Shown: positions 20,001 through 27,952 of the stretch, in pieces
Layout: every line of letters starts with the position of its first letter
How positions within the stretch are numbered: the first letter of the stretch is position 1
Source: Companilactobacillus kimchii DSM 13961 = JCM 10707
GTDB taxonomy: Bacteria > Bacillota > Bacilli > Lactobacillales > Lactobacillaceae
DNA length: 64,000 nt
Direction of reading: 5' to 3'
NCBI RefSeq assembly: GCF_001435445.1
Contig: NZ_AZDH01000005.1
Coordinates: 124,001 to 188,000 of the forward strand
The notes under the pieces: generated by a model
What the model was told of the DNA's origin: nothing
Seen by the model: the letters and a program-made list of their open reading frames with translations, nothing else
Databases searched by the model: none
Program-made: the position numbers and the translations under genes

Positions 20001-23000
20001 AGTTGATGGAGTATTCAAGAAGGCTGGAACCTATTATAGAAAAATCACCTTTACATTGACTGATGATGCCATAGCAGCTAATAACTTTGATGCAAATGCA
20101 CATGTCTCTGGTAATACTGTATCTTATGTTCAAACAGTGAACGTTGCTGCTAAAACTAATATCAATATAGATGCTGATTCAACTGTTGACGTAACAGCTG
20201 GTTCTGCTGAAAGTACATTGACCAATGATTATAAATTAACTGATGACGATAGTAATATCGTTGGAACTTTATCAACATCAGATAAAATTGCTTATTACGG
20301 AGAATTAACCGATGCATTAGCTCAAAATACAAAAACTGATAGTGACGCTATTAGTGGTGGTAGTTTCAATGCGGGTAAGTATTACCGTCTACTAGTCTTT
20401 ACACCAAATGCTGGGGTAAATAAGGACAACTATAGTTTGAATAACCCTAATTTGGCTTGGTCTGCAGATGGTACAAAGATACTATTTGCTCAAGAAATTA
20501 ACGCTAGTGCAAATGCAGTTTCGAAGTACAATATTTCTACACCTAAAGTAACTGTTGGTTCTTCAGAAAAAGATTCCGAGACTTCAAGTGGTAATCAAAT
20601 ATTTGATCATTCTGGTAAAGAGATATCTGCCAGTGTTACTTTTGGAAAAGACTACTATGCTAATTCGGGAGACGTTTTTGATAAAAATGTTAAGCCGGTA
20701 GATGGAGTAGTTGTAGATGGCAATTTTGTCAAAGTAGATACGTATTACCGTGAAATTGTCTTCCATTTAAGTCATGCAGATATAGTTAATAACTCATTTG
20801 GTAATGCCAAAGTTGATACAAATAACAACACTGTATCTTATGTTCAAGCTGTGGTTGTATCACAATCAAATGTGGCCAGAATCAATGTAAATCCAATATC
20901 AGTAAATGTTGGAACATCAGTTGATTCAGTTAAGAATACAGATACATTAACTGATGTAACTAATAAATCATTAGGAACGGCCATTGTAGATAATAGTAAT
21001 TTCTATGATAAGGCTACGGATGCTCTGGATGGTAGTAATGTAGATATTAATGCAACAACTAATGGTCTCTTCAACAAGGGAACTTACTATCGTTTGGTAA
21101 CATTCAAGACAGTTTCTGACTTTGCCAAGAATTACACTTTGAATGGTCTAAATGCAAAGATGAATGCTGACGGTTCAGTTACTTACGCTCAAAAGATTGA
21201 TGTAAAGGCTAACGGTGTTGTAAAACATAACTTCGGAGATATTAGTGCCAATATTGGTGAATCAACAGATAAAATAGCTGATGCAACTGGTACATTAACT
21301 GATGCATCTGGTAACGAGATCAAAGCGTCGGTTTCCGCTGAATCAATTTACTATGATAATGCAGATGATGTCTTCTCGAGTACTGGAAAAGTAACCGAGG
21401 GTATTAATGCTGGTAAGCAATTCACTAGAGCTGGAACTTACTATCGTGAGATTAGTTTCAAACTAGATGGTTCAGTAGATGTTAAGAATTATGATTTCGG
21501 TTCTGATGCCCATGTTTCTGGCAACATTGTATCCTTTGTTCAATCAGTAGTTGTTGGTGAAAATGCAGCAAGTATAACCGTTGGACCATTGAATATTGAG
21601 ACTGGTACAAGAACTAATGATCAATCGGTTACAAGTACTGATGGATACGTTCTAAGAGCTGGAGATGATAGCTTTACTGATCCAACATTGGGGATGACTT
21701 ACTACAAGAGTGTTAACGGAGCTTTGGGTAAATCCAATGGTGATGAAGTTGATCCTAATGCGGTAACCGCCGTAACTGATGGTGCTTTCAATAAAGGAAC
21801 TTATTATCGTCAAGTAGTGTTCAAAGTTGGTAATGATTTTGCTGATAAATATAATTGGACTGATACTACAAATGCGATATATAAAGATGGAACAGTAATC
21901 TATGCTCAACAAATCAATGTCAAAGATAGTGTCGTTTCAAAACATACCATTGAAGATGCTAAGGCTAACGTGGGTGATTCAGTCACTGCTGTAACTTCGA
22001 CTGGCAATGCTTTGATGGATGCCACTGGTAATAAACTTGATGCAACTGTTTCATATGGAACGGACTATTACGATAATTATGATGATGTCTTTACTCCAAA
22101 TGCTGCTAGGACTAAGAATATTGCTAATGGTGCCTTTACTAAGGCTGGTACATACTACCGTGTAATCAGCTTCAAGGTTAGTCCTGAAGCTATTGCACAA
22201 AATGATTTTGGTAGTGAAGCCCATATTTCTGGCAATACTGTATCCTTTGTTCAAGCTGTTTCAGTTGATAATAAAGTTAATGTAGCCGTTAATATCAATG
22301 TCACTCCAACAATCACGGTTAGTGCTGACACTGCTACTAATGATGCTAAATTGACTAAGACAACTGGATATACTTTGAGCAATAATTTAGGCACTGTCCT
22401 TGCTACGGTTTCCGCGGGAGACAAGTACTATACAGATGTTCAAAGTGCTTTGAAGCAAGGTGACACTGGTTTGGCTGACGTTAACGGCCAATTCACAAAG
22501 GCTGGCACATATTATCGTGTTATCACTTTCAAGCCTTCCAAAGCTATTGATGCTAATAGTATTTCTAATCCAAATGCGCGTGTGAATGCTGATGGAACTA
22601 TCAGTTATGTTCAAGCCGTTACGGTTACAAAGAATGCTACTAATATCAATTCTTCAGTTGGTGAATTAGATCTAAGAGCGAATGCTGAAAAAGATAATCC
22701 TGCTTTGATCAACACTAAGGAATACTCTTTGAAAGATGTTGCTGGTAACTCCTTGGTTGATAAGACTAAAGGCACATACGGTGTCGAACTTGGTCAAACA
22801 TTCTACACAGATAGTGGCTTGACTCAAAAGACCACTGATGCTAATAGTGCTAGAATTTCTAAGGCCGGAACTTATTACCGTACTGTGAAGTTCTATCTAA
22901 CTAATGGTGCTGCTGACGCTAACCAATTCGAGAGTATTGGTGGAACTTATGACGCAACTGACAACAGTGTGACATTTGTTCAAATGATTAATGCTTCGGC

Positions 23001-24645
23001 TACTCCAGTTAATCCATCTAATCCAGCTATTGCCAAAATTAATAATGTGACAGTAGATAATGGTACTTCGATGACTGATGAGGTTTTGCAAAATGATGAT
23101 GATGTCTACATTGTTGATAAGAATGGCGACTCAATTGTCGCTAATGGCGGTGTTAAATTTGATACGACTCTTTACGATAGTGTAGGTAGACCAGTAACTA
23201 ACTTGAAGACGGCTGGTACTTATAATCAAGTAGTTACAGTTAAGTTGGCAAATGATGTCAGTGCTTATACTTTTGGCAAAGGTTATAAAGTTGATCCAGC
23301 CAATAACACGGTATCTTATGTCCGTACAGTTACTGTTAAAGCTGCAAGTTCTACAGGTGGTAACACTGGTGGAAATAGCGGTAATACAGGTGGCAGTACT
23401 GGCGGTAACAGTGGTTCTTCAACTGAAACTGGTGGTTCAACCGGTGCTGAAACTGATGAAGATGATGATTGGAATTACTCACCGATTCAAGGTGTCGTAA
23501 CAACTAAGACTGATCATCAATTTTACACATTGAACAATCAGGATAATGATAAGATTCCTAGCCGTGTATTGGGTCAGGATTCATCTTGGAAGACGGATCA
23601 AATCCGTGTCAATAAAGCTGGAGTTACACAATACCGTGTTGCAACAGGTGAATGGATTTACGCCGACGATGTAGTGCTCAATCAAAATAGTTCTGAAGAT
23701 GGCGATTGGACCTATACTCCAGTTCAAGGTGTTGTAACGACTAAGACTGATCAAAAGAAATATCAATTGAATAATCATGAAAATACGGCTATCGCAAATC
23801 GTGATTTGAAGGAAGAAACTTCATGGAAGACTGATCTTTATCGGACTAACAAAGAGGGTGTAAGACAATATCGTGTCGCAACCGGCGAATGGATTGATGC
23901 GGATGATGTTAACTTCAATCAAGATGAAGAAGACTTTTGGACATACGAATCTGTAAGTGGTGTTGTTAAGACAAAAGCTGGTCAAATTGAATATCAATTG
24001 AATGATCAAGAAAACAAAGCTATTGCTCATCGTGATTTGAAAGAAGAAACTTCATGGAAGACTGATCTATACCGTACAAATGAGGCAGGAGTCAAACAAT
24101 ATCGTGTCGCAACGGGTGAATGGATTGATGCTAATGATGTTGACTTTATAAATAATAATAAGAATGATGAAGGTTGGATTTACACTTCAATTAGTGGAAT
24201 CGTCACAACTAAACCTAATCAAGCAAATTACCAATTGAATAACCAAAATAATTCTGCCATTGCTGGTCGTGAATTGGTTAAAGATTCATCATGGAAGACC
24301 GATCAATGTCGGACTAACCGAGAAGGAATCAAACAATATCGAGTTGCAACAGGTGAATGGGTTGATGCTAATGATGTTGTCTATGAAGATGCCGTTGATA
24401 CTGGTATTTTCAGGGATGGACGTAAAGTTAGTGGTGTCATTAATCTAGATAGAACAAATATCTTCTATGACCTCTATTCTAGAGAGAATGAAATTATCGA
24501 AGATTATTCTCTAGGTGAAGAAACATCTTGGAAGACTGATTACAAAGCTCAAGATGTCAATGGTGATACTTATTATCACGTTGGCGACAATGAGTGGATC
24601 AAGGCTGAAAAGGGTGTTCATTTCAATAATTATGCTTGGTATTAA
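14026..24645 (+). CDS. Giant repetitive secreted protein with SLAP-like repeats (paralog 1)
   Basis: This 3539-aa protein begins with a classic signal peptide (MKRNVKYVGGAVAAALLAAG, cleavage near VAEA at ~31). Residues ~45-380 form a head also found in the paralog (YYYRDVLGSL, ARTPVYGKSLF). About 22 degenerate repeats of ~110-130 aa fill ~382-3100. Each carries a GTYYRxITF strand pair and ends in (V/I)xYVQxxxV. A Gly/Ser/Thr linker (~3105-3146) is followed by five ~75-aa C-terminal repeats with SSWKTD...QYRVATGEWI, resembling SLAP wall-binding domains, ending in AWY. No LPXTG motif or other sortase signal, so attachment is probably non-covalent. It is a single-gene unit with a strong RBS and terminator. 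Adhesion or a protective coat is plausible; no partner is visible. Confidence 0.85.
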   Translation: MKRNVKYVGGAVAAALLAAGAPIAIPTLVAEADLTTDTSEITKNPKDLPITTFLNDFMDQFSSQYVSNTQVFVAALKQKLPYIKNNQYSYFDSTNPAHILDLQNDPAIEMLKSKPISFPLEDPISKKYYYRDVLGSLTLTDGNGNQIMLRSGDDYEKAIQEFTDNEIKFPISVEIKFVSSTNAADGYGNYNPPSLETPGVTSDMTYKKISVSMSRFDVTEDDTTPMVTAGTSLTDPALTNNKNAFKVTDKYADTAGDGARTPVYGKSLFAGTSDGKTAAISYAKSVQFKPDSTSSGDVSSDVLNSSGQILKAGKYYQTVSYKLDNGNDAAIEAMLKGTEDPETSQKVSLYKVFANGNNTELKDGTDFVYNQSAGMITFIRPIEVTDTVKPILESPTMSVGDLTNSAILTNTTNDYLTDDTGQKIPIDDVKFDDTYYTDKSATTTATDLVTDGKFTKTGTFYRKVTFTLSGGEAQYITNNNGAVDTGTNTLTYVQPVTIKDGVTESADTPSVNVGDKVSASVTTGNTLSNNAGSLIDITKDDSTKGIYKGVSFGSDYYNIGTSTEDILNNNKNATPVSGVVDDGSFAKEGDYLRTITFYLVDSAIDTNNFGTDSTTYKTDVTNNTVTYVQKVHVGPLSSVNVNYGSVKLMTGAATDDPTLVSTDGDTLTFGTDKTNLIDTTKGSNKNGIDFGQQYFKTLSNGKLSDPVTDFSETGTYYRTIKFYVNKDVGSINFNGTTGTTDSSDNSVTFIQTINVQEVNVKPIIPDLDLQVGVKPATSEDLKLTISGESISKSYTKDSVYYTSLEDAENKSGAIDDPNDKYSYTANTTNIPYYYRYVTFTLKDGLQASDYKFPDVNGVPAIISSDGKSVTYLQRVNVESTLVKAVLSDSISLPIYTNAGPNPFLWDNELSDSGDTKYAAYLGVYPNFDADTPLVNPETSSTPDRNKTLLGHIYYDSAADALADGEAADGWTFAEEQEDDFVVPDGEGTIYRDVPNSGRFEFTKVQDYYRKVSFKLDGPASSYVFDGTEGKDYIISADGKIVTFAQVIHVTGDEATAYMEDKVSYNYADYKNNDMPSDAYLYLGDDENKKISDGNASNQLYATADNAETKSDPVTNVEGGEAYYRVVTLDGNRKYDLYNNNSDNPVNGYAPIIDGNTDTISYIQEVYINPLPVQHLTLNIDSAIADKGEDMKMAIDGNNNITIGGEGYKMVSVTDGDVSVTVAVPVPDDGKNLTFYASQKDALDGENPVSEKTFEMGKTYYLPINAPLIGGNDVNYVWPGVEGEDYKFRTVKISGASTNVATYVQKFEVTDNTVQATVPDINIPSGTKASAIDNDEDNITFMLTGTNKSVVDQDNLELYPDSSGKLPQYYLNKEDAIAAGKGFLKGESEFTDSNLGASRVFSDLGSYYRLIAFLDAGDHTFNDAVTGQPAIKGINGSGNIIVFLQRINVTGQPKETSDKVSSSVGSNVSDAGIGNATSLTIDGKSIVDGTPEAGSDYYAVADNKSTDILNGEGKTTEDVTDGTRFTKTGDYYRVIKFKLNSDINTDYYTFTDGKVSSDTDGNKYVEYVQEVDIIPKATVNITNLHVSTGSSTTITDTTDDSIVDSSNTSLIDNPKNDITFGNVYYTDAKAALNESTDKIANVGSTFTAEGTYYRRITFKLNADASNYTFTDLVNGVGHVENGNEITFVQSVTVTAGNINDIIGTGTREVGESLPANDSLGTENDLTLDNGGDSIMTGVTFGDKYYSKKADAVNSTTGAGQDKVSAAGTYYRTITFALKNPASSYKFDGKSGEDYLVSEDGKNVTFAQPINVGKASAIPSVKDLDIVAKTSTEDPFVTENNKYVLTGATFDHVGKIYYGSRDGAKKLESTDIVTTAATDGFFNEGNYYRLLYFTVGDDFFNNYELKDDNLQQLDNHTVVYAQPVNVSHSTAVTKPEITNGKVIVDNGINTVQSGVNKLLDSKNVVISENPSFGSDYYDNYDDVFATDATKSTDVVDGVFKKAGTYYRKITFTLTDDAIAANNFDANAHVSGNTVSYVQTVNVAAKTNINIDADSTVDVTAGSAESTLTNDYKLTDDDSNIVGTLSTSDKIAYYGELTDALAQNTKTDSDAISGGSFNAGKYYRLLVFTPNAGVNKDNYSLNNPNLAWSADGTKILFAQEINASANAVSKYNISTPKVTVGSSEKDSETSSGNQIFDHSGKEISASVTFGKDYYANSGDVFDKNVKPVDGVVVDGNFVKVDTYYREIVFHLSHADIVNNSFGNAKVDTNNNTVSYVQAVVVSQSNVARINVNPISVNVGTSVDSVKNTDTLTDVTNKSLGTAIVDNSNFYDKATDALDGSNVDINATTNGLFNKGTYYRLVTFKTVSDFAKNYTLNGLNAKMNADGSVTYAQKIDVKANGVVKHNFGDISANIGESTDKIADATGTLTDASGNEIKASVSAESIYYDNADDVFSSTGKVTEGINAGKQFTRAGTYYREISFKLDGSVDVKNYDFGSDAHVSGNIVSFVQSVVVGENAASITVGPLNIETGTRTNDQSVTSTDGYVLRAGDDSFTDPTLGMTYYKSVNGALGKSNGDEVDPNAVTAVTDGAFNKGTYYRQVVFKVGNDFADKYNWTDTTNAIYKDGTVIYAQQINVKDSVVSKHTIEDAKANVGDSVTAVTSTGNALMDATGNKLDATVSYGTDYYDNYDDVFTPNAARTKNIANGAFTKAGTYYRVISFKVSPEAIAQNDFGSEAHISGNTVSFVQAVSVDNKVNVAVNINVTPTITVSADTATNDAKLTKTTGYTLSNNLGTVLATVSAGDKYYTDVQSALKQGDTGLADVNGQFTKAGTYYRVITFKPSKAIDANSISNPNARVNADGTISYVQAVTVTKNATNINSSVGELDLRANAEKDNPALINTKEYSLKDVAGNSLVDKTKGTYGVELGQTFYTDSGLTQKTTDANSARISKAGTYYRTVKFYLTNGAADANQFESIGGTYDATDNSVTFVQMINASATPVNPSNPAIAKINNVTVDNGTSMTDEVLQNDDDVYIVDKNGDSIVANGGVKFDTTLYDSVGRPVTNLKTAGTYNQVVTVKLANDVSAYTFGKGYKVDPANNTVSYVRTVTVKAASSTGGNTGGNSGNTGGSTGGNSGSSTETGGSTGAETDEDDDWNYSPIQGVVTTKTDHQFYTLNNQDNDKIPSRVLGQDSSWKTDQIRVNKAGVTQYRVATGEWIYADDVVLNQNSSEDGDWTYTPVQGVVTTKTDQKKYQLNNHENTAIANRDLKEETSWKTDLYRTNKEGVRQYRVATGEWIDADDVNFNQDEEDFWTYESVSGVVKTKAGQIEYQLNDQENKAIAHRDLKEETSWKTDLYRTNEAGVKQYRVATGEWIDANDVDFINNNKNDEGWIYTSISGIVTTKPNQANYQLNNQNNSAIAGRELVKDSSWKTDQCRTNREGIKQYRVATGEWVDANDVVYEDAVDTGIFRDGRKVSGVINLDRTNIFYDLYSRENEIIEDYSLGEETSWKTDYKAQDVNGDTYYHVGDNEWIKAEKGVHFNNYAWY
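15170..23340 (+). repeat. Array of ~22 degenerate repeats coding for a beta-rich rod
   Basis: At the protein level each unit has a variable start with GTS or VGD, a (F/Y)GxxYY motif, GTYYRxITF and a closing YVQ strand. Units diverge strongly at the DNA level, unlike the recent duplication in the paralog. Alternating repeat sub-types (SYVQAV versus TYAQKI endings) in 19800-22600 suggest past duplication of two-domain blocks. Confidence 0.8.
23464..24642 (+). repeat. Five C-terminal SLAP-like repeats of paralog 1
   Basis: Four close copies of a ~75-aa unit (GVVTTKT..., SSWKTD, QYRVATGEWI, DDV) and one divergent last copy (TYYHVGDNEWIKAEKGV). The W-K and YRV-EWI pattern is that of Lactobacillus surface-layer C-terminal domains that bind wall polymers. 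Confidence 0.75.
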
Positions 24646-24672
24646 AAAGCAAAAAGTTTTTGAGTATTAAGA

Positions 24673-24717
24673 AAATAGCACTAGGTAATCGTTTGATTAC
24701 CTAGTGCTATTTGTTTT
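24673..24717. terminator. Bidirectional intrinsic terminator
   Basis: An 18-bp perfect stem (24673-24690 / 24695-24712) with loop GTTT, T-rich on the plus side. It separates giant gene 1 from the convergent NmrA-type gene. Confidence 0.9.
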
Positions 24718-24735
24718 TGGTAGAAAAAATTATGT

Positions 24736-25599
24736 TTAAATGAAGTATCCTTTGTAATCTTTCACGTAATTTGTAATTGTACGAGGTGCATGACCAAGAA
24801 TTTTGGCAGTTTCATCAGTAACCGTTTTGGCATTGCCTAATTGAGTGGTTAAGTAGAGCATAACCATTACGTTAACGAAATCCTTTTTCAAGCCACGTTG
24901 CAACATCGTTTTGCGAAATTTCAATAAACTAGGTTTGCTGTAAGTTATTTTGACGCCGAGGACTTTAGTCATAATTTCAGCTATTTCGTAGTATGTAAGG
25001 GCGCTTGGACCGGTAATATTCAACTTTTGGTGAAGATACCTATCGTTTAAAAGTGCAATTCCAGCAACTTCGGCGATATCTCTAGTATCAATGAAACTAG
25101 TACGAGACTTACCAGCAGGGATGAAAAGATCATGATTCTTAACGATATCTTCTCTGTGCGTTGTGTTCAAATTTTGCATGAAAAAGCTAGGTCGAATAAA
25201 GGTGTAAGGTAAATTTAATTCTTCAATCATGTTTTCGATTTGATGATGCGGTGTTCGCTTATTCTTATCGACTCCAAAGAGTGAAATAAAAACAATCTGT
25301 TCAATATGCTGTTTTTGAGCATATTTTAAGAAGGGCAACATATCAACTTTAGGATTAGCCAATTGTGGTGGTCTGACGAAGAAAACTTTTGATACACCTT
25401 CGAAAGCTTGAGGAAAGGTTGATGAATCCAAGAAATCGAAATGTTTTAATTCCAAATTAGGGATGTTATCGAACTTAGGACGATCTTTAGTTAAATTGTG
25501 TACTCCAGCAGTAATTTCGACTTTATTAGTAGCACTCAAATACTTAATAAGTGGAAATCCAATATTGCCATTCCCACCGATGACTAAAATTCTCTCCAT
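24736..25599 (-). CDS. NmrA-like NAD(P)-binding protein (atypical SDR)
   Basis: This 287-aa protein has ILVIGGNGNIGFPLIKYL at the N-terminus (Rossmann GGxGxxG), VFFVRPPQL (~80) and IEQIVFISLFGVDKN (~107-121). It also has LPYTFIRPSFFMQNL and SFIDTRDIAEVA, the usual NmrA/HSCARG arrangement. The YxxxK catalytic pair of classical SDRs is absent. Such proteins act as NAD(P) sensors or quinone and ketone reductases. A perfect palindrome sits in its promoter. Confidence 0.85.
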   Translation of the reverse strand: MERILVIGGNGNIGFPLIKYLSATNKVEITAGVHNLTKDRPKFDNIPNLELKHFDFLDSSTFPQAFEGVSKVFFVRPPQLANPKVDMLPFLKYAQKQHIEQIVFISLFGVDKNKRTPHHQIENMIEELNLPYTFIRPSFFMQNLNTTHREDIVKNHDLFIPAGKSRTSFIDTRDIAEVAGIALLNDRYLHQKLNITGPSALTYYEIAEIMTKVLGVKITYSKPSLLKFRKTMLQRGLKKDFVNVMVMLYLTTQLGNAKTVTDETAKILGHAPRTITNYVKDYKGYFI

Positions 25600-25624
25600 A
25601 ATTTTGCCTCGTTTAATAATTTCT

Positions 25625-25645
25625 TTTATATGACTAACATTAGTC
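25625..25645 (-). promoter_or_regulatory. Promoter with palindromic operator
   Basis: GACTAACATTAGTC (25632-25645) is two perfect 6-bp arms around CA. On the minus strand it falls between a -35-like TTTAAG and a -10 TATAAA (25625-25630), the normal place for a repressor. TGACT/AGTC arms are common in TetR-family operators, but no regulator gene is adjacent. Confidence 0.55.
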
Positions 25646-25743
25646 GTCTTAAAAAAATTATCAATATATGTAACAAAGTACTTGCTATAAAACGCGTTCG
25701 AGGGTCTACATTATGGATGAATTCAGAAAGGAAAGTGACAAAA

Positions 25744-26031
25744 ATGTTTGCATATGTACAAATTTTTAGCGGTAAGAATAATGTTTCGTATGGTTATGTT
25801 GATCTTTCTTTTTCAAAGAACGTGTTGTCTGTTTCAGCTTTGAAGGGAAATTTGCGTGAGCATGATATTAAGATTTCTGTACCTGAGATTAGTGATATTT
25901 CGTCAGGTAAGTATCAGAGCTGGAATCAGATGAGTTTTATGTATCAAGGTTTGAAGTATGTCTTCATTTACAGTGGTTATGGTGGCTACAATTATTTGGA
26001 AGATCATCTTATGACTGAAATGATAGAGTAA
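25744..26031 (+). CDS. Hypothetical protein, 95 aa
   Basis: The start at 25744 is chosen because AAGGAAAGTG precedes this ATG; the frame is open further left but without an RBS. The protein is rich in beta-prone segments (MFAYVQIFSGKNNVSYGYVD, KYVFIYSGYGGYNY) with no signal peptide or membrane segment. I do not recognise a family. The MFAYVQIF start and GYGGYNY near the end could be conserved anchors. Confidence 0.6.
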   Translation: MFAYVQIFSGKNNVSYGYVDLSFSKNVLSVSALKGNLREHDIKISVPEISDISSGKYQSWNQMSFMYQGLKYVFIYSGYGGYNYLEDHLMTEMIE

Positions 26032-26065
26032 AAATACTTTCTATATTTTAATTAGTGTATGTTTC

Positions 26066-26222
26066 CGTCGTCCGCTCGGTTTTGTGGATTCTGGAACGTA
26101 GGGGGCACAAATTTGAGCCAATTATGAACCAAATTGTCTCAAATTTTGGCCTTCTTCTAATCTTGCGTTGCAAGCTAAGAAGAATTTCCCTACTGAGAAT
26201 CCACAAAACGATCGCTACCGAC
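26066..26222. repeat. Three-way-junction structured element (candidate ncRNA or MITE)
   Basis: Outer 14-bp perfect stem GTTTTGTGGATTCT (26079-26092) / 26196-26209. Second stem GTAGGG (26098-26103) / CCCTAC (26188-26193). Two arms inside: AAATTTGAG (26109-26117) / CTCAAATTT (26138-26146), and a hairpin 26151-26182 with CTTGC-GTT-GCAAG at its tip. GTCG and CGAC ends extend the pairing outward. No ORF is present. Strand cannot be decided since both fold. It lies in a 443-bp gene-free gap with repeat copy B. Confidence 0.6.
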
Positions 26223-26262
26223 TAGATAATATTTTTTTTATTTATTTTCGGTAGTTCATAAT

Positions 26263-26316
26263 AAAAACCAGTGTAGTTTCCATCTTTTTTTGATGGTTGC
26301 TGCACTGGTTTTTTTT
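26263..26316. terminator. Bidirectional terminator with long hairpin
   Basis: ACCAGTG-type arms with an inner CCATC / GATGG stem and A/T tracts on both sides. It closes the flavoprotein transcript from the right after repeat copy B, and could stop readthrough from the left. Confidence 0.8.
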
Positions 26317-26340
26317 CAATAACCATTGTTCTATGTTTAA

Positions 26341-26474
26341 TGGTGGAAACGAGCTACGCAGGCCAATTTCTTCCGGTTTGCTACAGTCCTGAAATTGCCC
26401 GCACGGTTCGCGGGCGATTCCAGGACTTAGGCAAATCCTCGGAAACTCCCGGGCCTGCTCCGCTCTCTGTTTGT
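26341..26474 (-). repeat. Structured 3' UTR repeat, copy B
   Basis: Between the stop of the flavoprotein gene and its terminator. Nested stems: GCAGGCC (26358-26364) / GGCCTGC (26452-26458); GGTTTGC (26375-26381) / GCAAATCC (26431-26438, one bulge); and an inner stem of 18 positions with one mismatch (26385-26402 / 26410-26427). It shares long blocks with copy A (11123-11250), and its far flank (GTAGCTCGTTT, AAACATAGAAC) with copy C at 28697. Confidence 0.75.
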
Positions 26475-27809
26475 TTATGCTCGGTGCCAAGCGGCATAGC
26501 CGATTGTTGGGAAGATTCCTATTAGTCGGCTAATTTGTTCGCGGTCGAATTTGAACTCGATGGCTGGTAATAATGCGTTGACTGCATCTTGAGCTTGGTC
26601 ACTGACTTCTGTCACTCCGATTAAATGACCGTCTTTATCATGAATTTGCTTACTTTCAGCGATTGGTTCTTTGTCTACTTGGTAGTACCAGTAGTTGGCT
26701 AGGTCATTTGTGCTGACTTCATAGCCTTTCTTTTCGGCTTCATCAACTGAAACTCCGGCTTGGGCAATACGTGGTGAGGTAAAGACAACTGATGGGATAA
26801 CAGGATACTTGATGGCATCGGTTGTTTGTCCAGAGAATAGTTTCATTAGATATTTGGATTCGAAATAGGCGGCTGGTGTGACTTTTGGTAAGTCATTGGA
26901 AACAACATCTCCAGCAGCATAAATGTTATCTACATTTGTTTGAAGATGATCATTGACGAAGACTCCGGTTTTATCGAATTTAACGCCAACTTTATCAAGT
27001 CCTAATTCATCTAAGTTAGGGATACGACCGGTTGCGTCTAAAATCCAATCGGTATCAAGTGTCTGATTGTCGCCATAAGTTACTTGATAACCGTTATCGG
27101 TTTTGGCGAAGGCTTGAACGTTGGAATTTTCAATGAACTTAACGCCACGTTCTTTTAAGTCGTTAACTACTTTTTCAACATAAGGTTGATAGAATTTTCT
27201 TAATACTTTATCTGAATGGAGCATAACGGTAATGTCAGCACCAGCTTCGTTGGCGATGGTAGCGAATTCCATCCCGATGTAGCCAGACCCAACAATTGTG
27301 ATTTTTTCAGGTAAAATTTTAAGATTTAAAAAGTCTTCACTATCATGAGCCAATTCAGTTCCAGGGATATCTAAACGATGAGGTCTGAGGCCAGTCGCAA
27401 TGACGATCTTTTCAGCTGTGACTTCAGTTTTGCCATCAACGATCACGGTATGATTATCTTTAAATTGAGCATGCCCGTGAATAATTGTTGCTCCAGCATT
27501 TTCCAAACGGTCAGTTAATCCTTGGGGTAAGACGTCGATAATTTCCTGTTTATGTTCAATGTTTTTAGTCCAATCAATCTTTAAGTCGCCTTTGAGGATA
27601 CCATTCATCCGTTGAGCTTCGCGGGTCATCTTGACGGGTTCGTCAATTGTGATTTTAGCATTACAACCACGGTTGGGACAGGTTCCACCAACGAGTCCGC
27701 TCTCAATGACGCCAACGGAGACACCAGTTTCTGCTAAAGGGGCACCACCATCAAAAGTTGCATGACCAGCACCAATGTAGAGTACATCATAATCGAATTT
27801 TTTTGACAT
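26475..27809 (-). CDS. NAD(P)/FAD-dependent disulfide-oxidoreductase-family protein
   Basis: This 444-aa flavoprotein is related to dihydrolipoamide and mercuric reductases. VLYIGAGHATFDGGAPLAE is the FAD loop, GGTCPNRGCNAK (~42-52) holds the redox pair Cys44/Cys49, ITIVGSGYIGMEFA (~170-184) the NAD(P) loop, and TNVDNIYAAGDV the second FAD motif. The C-terminus reads FPTIGYAAWHRA, where dimeric disulfide reductases normally have HPTxxE with catalytic His and Glu; both are missing. It may act on small electrophiles or quinones instead. Start ATG 27809 has GGAGGATACTTTA before it; the TTG at 27824 overlaps that RBS. Confidence 0.88.
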   Translation of the reverse strand: MSKKFDYDVLYIGAGHATFDGGAPLAETGVSVGVIESGLVGGTCPNRGCNAKITIDEPVKMTREAQRMNGILKGDLKIDWTKNIEHKQEIIDVLPQGLTDRLENAGATIIHGHAQFKDNHTVIVDGKTEVTAEKIVIATGLRPHRLDIPGTELAHDSEDFLNLKILPEKITIVGSGYIGMEFATIANEAGADITVMLHSDKVLRKFYQPYVEKVVNDLKERGVKFIENSNVQAFAKTDNGYQVTYGDNQTLDTDWILDATGRIPNLDELGLDKVGVKFDKTGVFVNDHLQTNVDNIYAAGDVVSNDLPKVTPAAYFESKYLMKLFSGQTTDAIKYPVIPSVVFTSPRIAQAGVSVDEAEKKGYEVSTNDLANYWYYQVDKEPIAESKQIHDKDGHLIGVTEVSDQAQDAVNALLPAIEFKFDREQISRLIGIFPTIGYAAWHRA

Positions 27810-27952
27810 TAAAGTATCCTCCAAAAAATTATTTTATACTTCCAATGTAAAACATTTCGTATACCATGACAATTAATATGGTAGCCGCTTATGAAATTTC
27901 TTTGGCAGAAGTAGTGGGGAGGATTAAAATAATCAAAAAGGAGAGTCAGAAT

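Noticed and set aside
14026-24645. Overlapping reverse-strand ORFs inside the giant genes
   Set aside because: Repetitive coding DNA gives long open antisense frames; none has an RBS with a sensible protein.
24500-24645. LPXTG or other sortase anchor at the end of the giant proteins
   Set aside because: The C-termini end in AWY directly after a SLAP-like repeat with no hydrophobic segment or basic tail.
26242-26525. ORFs on both strands across the 3' UTR repeat copy B
   Set aside because: They arise from the GC-rich hairpin; no RBS, no domain pattern, and the same DNA in copy A does not keep the frames.
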